Shown piece after piece: positions 55,502 to 64,000 of a stretch of DNA of 64,000 nucleotides (positions are counted from its first letter, which is position 1; each line of letters starts with the position of its first letter). The notes under the pieces are model-generated. The model did no database searches. It saw only the letters and a list, made by a program, of their open reading frames with translations, and was not told the DNA's origin. A program made the translations under genes and the position numbers. Source of the stretch: Rhexocercosporidium sp. MPI-PUGE-AT-0058 (Eukaryota; Ascomycota; Leotiomycetes; Helotiales); NCBI GenBank assembly GCA_020746875.1, contig JAGTJL010000018.1:434001-498000 (forward strand), written 5' to 3'.

Positions 55502-55689
55502 TGTCGCGCCCTAGCGCAGTCTACTAGTTATGTTTATGCTTTCGTAAGCACTCACGTGTATATATACTCGGGTTACAGTCCTCTCTTATAAAGGGTAACG
55601 CTTACTTTAATACATTTTTGAACCCTCGCTCTCCACGTTAATTGTAAAGCTCTTGAACCACTAAAAGCCTGCTCCACTTCTGTACGACA
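55502..55689 (+). repeat. LTR-like repeat (family L188), direct copy
   Basis: 188 bp starting TGTCGCGCCCTAGCG and ending TACGACA. The flanks GTCTT (55497-55501) and ATCTT (55690-55694) differ by one transition, compatible with an aged target duplication. Inverted partner at 57132-57320. Confidence 0.6.
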
Positions 55690-57131
55690 ATCTTAATTAC
55701 TTATATTTAAGTCTTCGAGCTCTTTTTATTATTATATTACGATAACTCTTTCTTTTATTATTACTTCGGTCTTTTATAACTCTTACCCCTTAAGACTTTA
55801 AGCTATATTATTTCGAGAAGTATTTTATAACTCTTCTGGCTTACTATTAGTAATTTCGGTGCATTCTCGATTCTGGATCCCGTCTGATAATACTTCGGCC
55901 GAGCGAAGAGTTAGAAAAATAAGTATATTAGCCGACGACGATTTTATTTATATTTCTTTTAAAACTAATCTTAATTCTTTTTTTAATTTAATTATATTAT
56001 TATTTATTTATTTATTATTACTATTATCAAAAGAATTAAAAAGAAAATATAACGCGGACTCTATTAACGTGCTTTACGTAATATCGTCGATGTCTTGTTA
56101 ACTGATCTAATCTTATAACGGCGTAAAAAATCGAAAGACGGTTTAAAGTTAAGATTATGCGAGAATAATAAGTACGCCGTATTACTTATAAGGCAAAGGC
56201 TTTAAAGCTGGCTCGTTAATATAATAAATCTCTTTAACGTTATATTATAAATTAAATATATTAATAAACTTTATTAATATTAAAACGAGTTTTAAGTTAA
56301 GAATAATATGCGAACTCGTATTCCGTTTAATATATTTAATATTAATATCTCCGGAAGCGCTTTTAACTTTATTTCTAATACTTACGTTTTCTGCGTTATT
56401 ATTATCGAAGATTATTAATTAATCTGCATATAATTAACGGATTGCTTTTAAATATAAATAATAGCCGGTATATATACTTTAATAAATTCTTTAATATTTA
56501 TTTAATTTTAATTCTATTAAGTTAACTTATAATCTAATATTATCGATAGCAAGTTATTTTAAACGTTAAAAGGTATACTTAGTCTTCGAGGCTTTAGTCG
56601 GGATCTTCGAACTCAAAGCCGCTCGAGAGAGCTCCTCGAAAGACGAAAAATAATCGTTTAATATATTATTATTATTAGTAAAAGCGCGCTTAAGATATAA
56701 ATAAACAAATTAAAAGGATTTACTTCGAGTAGAGCTCTTCTACGTACTTTAAGCTCTCGCTACTTTATTTTTATTAACTTAATATTTAGAATAAGAAAGA
56801 GAATTAATAGATTTACGTATTTTCTGACTATTACTAATGTTAAATAAATAAATTAAACGATTAATTTAATTATATACAAAAGTATATTTATTATAGAAAA
56901 GCGGTTTTAATAAAAGAATTATAAATAAAACGAATCTTATTCTTTTAAGCGTAATTATTACGAAACGAACTAGGCAGAAAATAATATAATTTAAGCGTAT
57001 ATTAAATATTCAGTAAAAGGAATTAAAGGATTTAAAAAGGTAATCCGCGAGCGCTTATTTAACAAGTTCGGCTTTTTAATAAGTTAATAATCGTATAATA
57101 ATTAGTATTTTCTTATTATAAATATTATAAT
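55690..57131. other. AT-rich DNA between the inverted L188 copies
   Basis: 1.44 kb with stops in all frames. The open stretch 55859-56101 is low-complexity Leu/Ile-rich and not convincing. Could be the interior of a composite or of an element with long inverted ends. Confidence 0.35.
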
Positions 57132-57320
57132 TGTCGTACAAATGTGGAGCAGGCTTTTAGTGATTTAAAAGCTTTACGATTAACGTGGAAAGCAAGGATT
57201 CAAAAGATTTATTAAAGTAAGCGTTACCCTTTATAAAAAAGGACTATAACCCGAGTATATATATACGTAAGTGCTTACGAAAGTATATATATAACCAGTA
57301 AACTACGCTAAGGCGCGACA
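57132..57320 (-). repeat. LTR-like repeat (family L188), inverted copy
   Basis: 189 bp, reverse complement of 55502-55689 along its length, from TGTCGTACAAATG to GGCGCGACA. Its flanks (ATAAT, CACCC) do not match each other. Confidence 0.6.
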
Positions 57321-58546
57321 CACCCCTATAGTAAGGCTCTGTTATATAAATAAGCCTTGTCATTTAAAGGCGCATAAGCAGTCGAGAGATGTAATATAAG
57401 CTCCTCGAGTATATACATTAGTTCTTAATAAAAGTATAGCGCCGAATAATAAATTAATACTCTTAGGATATTATAATAAATAAAAATATTAATACGCGCT
57501 TTAAAAATATAATATACGAGGAATTTATATATTAATATAAGTAATTTATTAAGTAATTAATATTAATAATAAATAAGAATATAAACACGTATTTAAACTA
57601 TATATAATTAAATAAATAAAATTTAAATATATAGCTAAGCTATAATAATTAAGTAAATAAGATCTTAATTATTATGTCTAACGCGTGTAAATCGCAGGTT
57701 TTAAAAGTAAGGCTAAAATAAAGTTTAATTTATAATTAAGATTTTGTGCCGTCCCGTTTAATTATTAAGTTATTAAGTTATAATTAGTGAATTTAGTCCT
57801 TTTAAAGTAATTGCTATATATAATAGGGAGCCGCAACGGTGTGTGCCAGCTTTTTATTAACTTATGTAATACGCCGCCTCCCGGGTTAATAGGTTTATTA
57901 TTAGTTTAAGCGTCCCGTACCGCAATAGCGCGATTACGGTTACCCTTAAGAATATATATATATTGACCTTTATATTATTATAATTAACCTTTACTTAATA
58001 TTATTATAATTAACCTTTACTTAATATTAACGCACTCTATGCTCGCGTGCCTGCCTGCCTGCCTGTTTCTTTCTCTTGTTTTTTAATTTTTTATCTCTTT
58101 TAATAAATTCTCCTCGATTACTAGCCATACCTCTTAAAGCTTTTAAAGTAGCGACTGCGCGCATTAATAATTAAATTGCAGCTCACTAAGTAAGTTCTTT
58201 TTTAATTTAATTTCTTAACTTTATTTTTATATAATCTTAGCATCGTTAAACTAATCGCTAATAATTATATTATAAGATTTTAAAAATGAGTTTAATAATT
58301 AAGAAGTGTTTAATAATAAGTTAATTAATAATCTTATTAATAATCCTCCTTTTACTCATTTAGTCGTTAAAATAAATCCTAAAGATAATTAATAATATTT
58401 TTCTTTACGTAAAAATGAAATTACGCTTATTAATAACTTTAATAATAAGTTAATTTTCTTTTAATCTTTTCGTGCTAAGTTAAGCTCGCCATTTAAAAAG
58501 ACTCTCACGCGTTTTTTTAATGTTTTACTATTACTAATTATATTAA
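57321..58546. other. AT-rich DNA, no gene seen
   Basis: Contains a CCTG short tandem near 58050 and a duplicated TTAACCTTTACTTAATATT near 57975. Otherwise decayed repeat-like DNA up to the Copia-B LTR. Confidence 0.4.
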
Positions 58547-59065
58547 TGTCGTATAGGCACGGGCAGCTGCTCTCTTGGCACTACACGTGACCTAATTAGG
58601 TTCTACTACTGTAGACCGCCTTCAGGAGAACAACTGTCTTTTTCTGATTCGGAGAGCTTTTAAAATAACAATTAATTACTTTAATTTAATTATAACTACT
58701 TATAATACTTTAATCCACTTTTATATCACAATTATGAGCCCCGTTGACAAAGCTATTAAATTAGTATTCTTCCTTCTATGCGCTATTAATTTAAATAAAG
58801 CCTATAAGACAAGTTTATAAGTAAAAAGCATTTACTATACGTTATAGAGTTTTCCACCTTATTACAAAGTATAATTCACACCGCTATTTTCTACTAATTC
58901 TTCGATTCCACTCTAAACAAATATAAAAGCCAAGCAACTGGACTCGATACCTCTCCAGTCCTTCCTCCATCGAATACTCGGAGCTCACGAGAGCAACTCC
59001 TTTACTATAATAGACTTAACTTCAGCCTCCTCTTCAAACAATCGAACTCCTCTTAATTACGACAA
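58547..59065 (+). repeat. 5' LTR of Copia-B
   Basis: 519 bp from TGTCGTATAGGCACGGGCAG to AATTACGACA. Much of it keeps a normal composition, and it closely matches the other LTR except for transitions. Confidence 0.7.
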
Positions 59066-60413
59066 GCGCACTTAAACTCCTTAATATTAAGCGTTTAAAT
59101 CCTTTTATATCTTTTATAAAATATAAAATTTAATAAACCTTACGTTACTAATTACTCCTAACCTTCTCGACGCCGAATCGAAACCCTTATCGCTAAACGA
59201 TTTAAAAATATAATAAAATAAAAAAGCTATTAAACATAACTTTTAAACTTAAGTAAAGTAGGACGAAAATGCTCGCGACCTTATAGAGAAAAGCCTTAAG
59301 CCGAGCGCATTACTACCGGCAAAAGCTATAATTAAGAATATGGCTTTAATATATGCTGCTCTTATAAGGGAACACGTAAAAAAGCTCGCATAATAAACGG
59401 AAAAGGCTCGAGCCTATAAGGCAGCCTATAAGTAAATTTAAGAAATAATTAATCCCTTTATCTATTAAGGAATAGTTAGGGAATGCGAGAACAAGTAAGC
59501 TCGTATAAAAAAAGAATAATTAATTAAGATAATAAACGGAAATCCTTAATTAAAGTCATAGACTCTTTAATTACTCCTCCGAATCCTTAAAAGAGATTAC
59601 GCCTCTTCAGAAACAAGTGCTCGCACGCTAACATAATCTACTTATAAGAAAAAGCTCGCTATTATTAAAATAAGGCGAGTTAATCTTAAAGAATAACTCT
59701 AAGAATAAAGAACGACTTATTAAGATATTCTCTTATACGACTTATTAAACGTCAAAGAACCGCTAGTAATACTTAACTTTATTAAGGTAATACAAAAGAA
59801 GCTCGCACCAGAATAAGCGCGCGAACGGCACTTTAAATTACTAAAAGATAATACTCTTAAGGTAGCAAACTAATACTCTTTACTTAATTACGTTAACTAA
59901 TTATTTACTCTTAACGAGGAATTACTTATAACTTTTAAATAATAAAAGATAATAAGCTTATATATTATTCTTAAAAGAAAATTAAATACTCCCGTAACCC
60001 TGTCGATTTAACGAAATCAGTCGCCAAACACGCAAGTAAATACCTGCCTATACAAGCATCGCTTTCACCGCCATAAAGCTATTAATTATCACAGACTTCG
60101 GTATTACTACGACAGCTCGACGGCGAATAACCTTAAGAACCTATTATTAATAAAAGAAATTAAAAAGACTCGACTCCGACTAAAAAGCGACTTCCCTGAC
60201 TTCCGCCGAGAAATCGCCAAACTCAATAAGAATATACTATTAATAACGCAACTAGCTTCCAGACCGCCTTCCGGTAATTCCTTTTCTACTTAGCCACTAG
60301 CAGCTCCTATAGCTCTAAAGCCAGCTATTTTAATAAAAGCAAAATACCTTAAAAACGTTCAGGCTTACCTTATAAACCCTGAATTTCTCGACAAAGCTCT
60401 CGCTACTGCGGAG

Positions 60414-60719
60414 GTGTACGCTATTATAAATATAAATCGTTATCTACTCGTAAAAAGCACCTTACTCGATAACAAAACTGCTACTTATTTAATAAATTTA
60501 AAAGCTCTCCTCGTTCTTAAAAGCTTTATTAAATCCACTGCAAATAATAGCGTTAAAGCCGGAACGTTAAGCTTAATAATTAAAAGCCGCGGTACTCGAG
60601 TCTTTAAAAGTGCTCTTCACGGCCTTAACAGACCGAATACAAGCGATTTAACCCTCTCGAACGTCGCTATTATTAAAAGCTTTAATATTAATATTATTTC
60701 AAAAGCTCGCCTTTTATAA
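60414..60719 (+). pseudogene. Copia-B protease region relic
   Basis: A 101-codon open stretch reading LDNKTATYLINLKALLVLKS and later GTLSLIIKSRGTRVFKSALH. The first block aligns with the Copia protease DSGAT-x-H-(I/M)-x-N motif; the catalytic block is decayed (DNKTA). Confidence 0.6.
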
Positions 60720-60899
60720 ATAAGAGTTTAATATAATAATTTAAATTACATTTTACGCACGAGAACAGCTGAGAATAATCTAATTTTAAAATAATTATAG
60801 TAATAATTTAATTTAACTTTTTTTAAATATAAGCCTTTTAACTACTCTTCGGTTTCTTTAATTACTCGCCGCATTTTAATTTATATAAATTATAACTTT

Positions 60900-62000
60900 T
60901 TAATATTTCTAACGCTAAAGAAAAGCATTCGCTAAGGCTTTCAGTCGAGTAGACGATATTTAAAGCCACGAGTCGACGAAGCTTACTTATAGCATTTGCG
61001 CGCAAGTCACCTAAGAAAGGAAGCCTTAGAAAACCTAATAAAAAATACGCGCAACGTCGAGATTTAAGGTTTAACTCAATTAAAATGCGAGTATTATATA
61101 ATAATTATAATACAGTAAATAATAAATCGTCGTTAATTAAAAAGAATAGCTACCCGTCCTTTTTACCGCATTTCTTAGGATTTATTCAACTTTTCAATAA
61201 GTTTTAACAGAAATAACTGGCTTTTATTAATTAAAAACGAATATAATAAGAAATTCTACGGGCGGCTTTTAAAAACTAAAAGGTTAATTATCGTCTTAAA
61301 TACTCTTAAACCGTTTAAGGCGTGGATAAGACACTAATTCGGGCTCTCGGTCTACAAAATACGCCAAAATAATAATACCTTAATTATAAAAATTAATAAA
61401 TTAACTAAGTATGAAAAGTAATATAAGAAAAGTAATATTAATATTAAATTTACCTTTTTATATATATACCAACCTAATAAAAGAGTTAAGCGCGTAGGTA
61501 AAGAAATAATTAATAAATCGATTAAAATGCGCCTCTTCGCTAATTTACCTCGGGCGCTTTAGACGGAATTAATAATAGCGGCAATTATTTTTTATAATAT
61601 AAGTCTATTTACTTATAAAGGCTTTAAAAGTCCTAACGAAGTGTTCTAAGCCTGGTTTAAGTAGTATTTTTAATATTACGACTCTAAGCTCACGCTAAAG
61701 CTAACAATCGATTTACGGCCTGATTAAAGCAACTTATATGCGTACGGCTATAAAGCTTACTTTATAATTAAAGACCGAGAAGCTCTCCGCCAAAAGAAAG
61801 CTTTTAAAGTCAACTCGCGAGCGCACTTTAATTATTTAATTAAATACGTCTCATTTAATATTTATAAGATTTAAGTGCTTTAATTATAATATATAATAGT
61901 AACTCGAAATATTACTTTTAACGAAACTCTTTTTTATTTAGGCTTTTTGAATATAAAGAGAGCGGTCGGCCAGTTACGCTTAATATTAAAGGATTTTACG
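60900..62000 (+). pseudogene. Copia-B integrase relic
   Basis: Fragments in order: LRALGLQNTPK near 61345, MRLFANLPRALWTELIIAAI near 61525 (the R-x-LP-x-x-LW-x-E block), GFKSPNEVF near 61620, YAYGYKAYFIIKDR near 61740 (the G-C/Y-x-A block). Several internal stops. Confidence 0.7.
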
Positions 62001-63039
62001 AAAATACTAAAAGAAAAAGAAAAAGATTAAGACGCTGGTTTTATTATAATTAACCGACTAAGCGCACTTAATATATTAAAATTAAAAACACCGTTTATCA
62101 CTCCGAACGAAGAACAATTAAGCGAAGCAATAAGCGCTATAAAAGTCGACAAGCCTGTGAACTCGAGGGTATTAAAACCTTTAATTAAGCTTTTAAGCTC
62201 GAGGATAAAGTTATTTACTCTTCCTTTAACTAAATCAATAAAAATAAATACGCCACTTTTAATTAATTTAATAGCTCTTGACTTTATTTAGTCGCTCGTT
62301 AACAAAAACTCGGGGGTAATTTAATTAAAAAAGAGTGCTAGACTTCTTATTTACGAGCACCTTAATTAAGTTTTAAAATAAGCCGACACTTTAAAACAAT
62401 TAGCGTTTAAAAGCGTAATTAAAAAAGGTATTTTACGTAATATATTAAACTTTTAGAATAATATAAGCCTTAAGCGGAAGTCGATACTATAAGTTATAAT
62501 TTACTTTAAAAGGCTATATAACCGAAAGCGCGGTCTTAAGCGTCGGAAAGCACTTAAAGAAAGTATCGGCCTTAAACAATTAAAAGCTTTACCTTAAGTA
62601 ACTAAGTACGAAGAATATCCGCAATTATCGGAATTAAAAGAAAACAAAAAGTTAAGTTTACGCTTATTACTCCCGGCTTTAATTAAATTAAATTCCGGCT
62701 TACTTAAACCTTTTAAAAGGAAAAGAATAAAAGACCGAGTAATTAATAAAGGTCGAAAGACTCGAGTCAGTAATAAAATAACGAAACCGAATCGAAACGT
62801 CTATATAATAATTATTAAAAAGTTAATTACAGAATTATTATAACCGTTAAGTAACCGCGAGCACTTAAAGGATTTTCTAAAGACTTTCTAGCCTAATTAA
62901 AAACTAGTGCAAAGAGACGGAAAAGACTTAAGCGTAGTTCACGCTATTATATTAGCGTTTATATTTAAAAATATCGAAATTCAATAATTAATTAAACTCT
63001 TACGGATTTATTAATTACAAATGCCTAAAGACTTATTAA

Positions 63040-64000
63040 ATTAAAAAGACTTTAAGGACTACTCGTTAAGCGAGCACTTCCGAGCCGACGCTATTAAAGA
63101 AATCACTAACCTTAAGTCGCGTAACTACTAGAAAGTCGTTAAATATACCTTTACTACCGAGTAATTAATTCCTTTAAAATAAGTATTTCACGCCAAAGTC
63201 GATTCGTTAAGGTATTTAACCCGCTATCGCTCCCGAGTCGTTATAAAAAAAGACTTATAGCCTGAAACGTTAATTTTATTAATATATATAGCTACTTTAA
63301 TTACTCGCTCCTTTAAAACCGCTATAATTATTATAACTTAATTTAATTTAAAAATGATTTAATTTAATATAATAAATGCCTTTATTAACGCTAAACGAAG
63401 TAAAACAAGTGCTTACGTATACTATTATTTACCGGACGGTTTTAAATAAGACGAAATAATAATAGAAGTTAATCGCGCACTTTACGAACTTAAAGACTTA
63501 CCAGCGCTATAGTACGGTGACTTCACTCATACTTTAATAACTTTAAGGTTAATTATTTATAAAAAGGAGCCCTATATATTTATAAACGAGTAGCGTATAG
63601 TATTTATGATATTTTATATCGATAATATTTAAATACTTTATTATACTTTGGCTTTTAAAGACGCTAAACTAATTACCGACGGCTTAAATACAGTATATAA
63701 GCTTATTAAAGGAGAGTAAACAGAGTAGTTTTTAGGCGTTTATATTATTAAAGATCGATTAACGAAGATTATCTCTTTAATATACGACACTTATATTTAA
63801 AAGGTTATTCTTTAATTTAAGTTAATAAATAAAAATTACTTAAATATATTATTACTTTAAGTCGAGCTACTAAAGAATTAAGAATAAGCTACTTTAACTC
63901 AAATTAAAGAATTTTAAAAAAAAGTTAAATTAATACTTTATATTATAATTATATTACGCGCAAACGTCGCTTTTATTACTTTAAGGCTTTTTTATTTCTT
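63040..64000 (+). pseudogene. Copia-B reverse transcriptase relic, runs off the window
   Basis: Fragments: YRSRVVIKKDL then PETL, FNIINAFINAKRSKTSAYVY, YYLPDGFK, VNRALYELKDLPAL, FYIDNI and LGVYIIKDRLTKIISLIYDT. These are the Copia RT blocks; ALYELKDLP corresponds to ALYGLKQSP and FYIDNI to YVDDI, so a catalytic Asp is Asn. Stops replace Gln and Trp at several points. Confidence 0.8.

Larger units (their letters stand above)
58547..64000 (+). mobile_element. Copia-B element, 5' LTR to reverse transcriptase, RIP-inactivated, cut by window end
   Basis: Plus-strand Copia: LTR 58547-59065, gag region about 59100-60350, protease about 60414-60719, integrase about 60900-62000, reverse transcriptase from about 63040 to the window end, near the start of RNase H. 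The inverted LTR copy at 15573-16094 supports the LTR limits. Stops, mainly TAA and TAG at expected Gln and Trp positions, interrupt every domain. The 3' LTR lies outside the window. Confidence 0.8.

Noticed and set aside
55859..56101. 80-codon ORF in AT-rich DNA
   Set aside because: Low-complexity Leu/Ile/Lys composition expected from AT-rich sequence; no motif.

Overview
The window is nuclear DNA of a filamentous ascomycete (Pezizomycotina; the class cannot be fixed from sequence alone). The evidence is GT-AG introns of 47-154 bp, HET, 2EXR, SAP and Clr5-ankyrin domains, a fungal CorA-like transporter, Copia and Gypsy elements, and retroelement copies full of C:G-to-T:A changes of the kind repeat-induced point mutation (RIP) makes. 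No tRNA, rRNA, CRISPR array or telomeric repeat was seen.

The layout is two-speed. 1-4.4 kb is GC-balanced and holds one good HET gene and one broken membrane-protein gene. About 4.4-24.6 kb is an AT-rich nest of retroelements: a Gypsy chromovirus (8583-15540, minus strand, 190-bp LTRs, AAACG target duplication) inserted next to the LTR of Copia-B; a Copia-A provirus (18588-24559, minus strand); solo LTRs that stayed GC-rich; a 126-bp tandem repeat readable as 42-residue protein units; and a plus-strand decayed ORF (9034-10022) antisense to the Gypsy pol. About 24.6-53.7 kb is the gene-bearing block: a small acidic ORF, a SAP-2EXR protein, a 1181-residue Clr5-ankyrin protein, a beta-solenoid repeat protein, a CorA-like transporter, a double-HET pseudogene, a DUF7770-like protein, an APH-like kinase and several broken genes, with short repeats between. 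About 53.7-64 kb is AT-rich again: two inverted 188-bp LTR-like copies and a 5' portion of a plus-strand Copia-B element running off the window in its reverse transcriptase.

The genes do not form an operon or a recognisable pathway or biosynthetic cluster. HET, Clr5-ankyrin, 2EXR and APH-like genes are families typical of variable, transposon-rich fungal regions and are often linked to self/non-self recognition or have no known role. The strongest unusual observations are the antisense ORF inside the Gypsy element, the tandem double-HET gene broken only by nonsense codons, the coding-like 126-bp tandem repeat, and the beta-solenoid ORF without a start codon. Gene models were built by eye from frames and splice signals.
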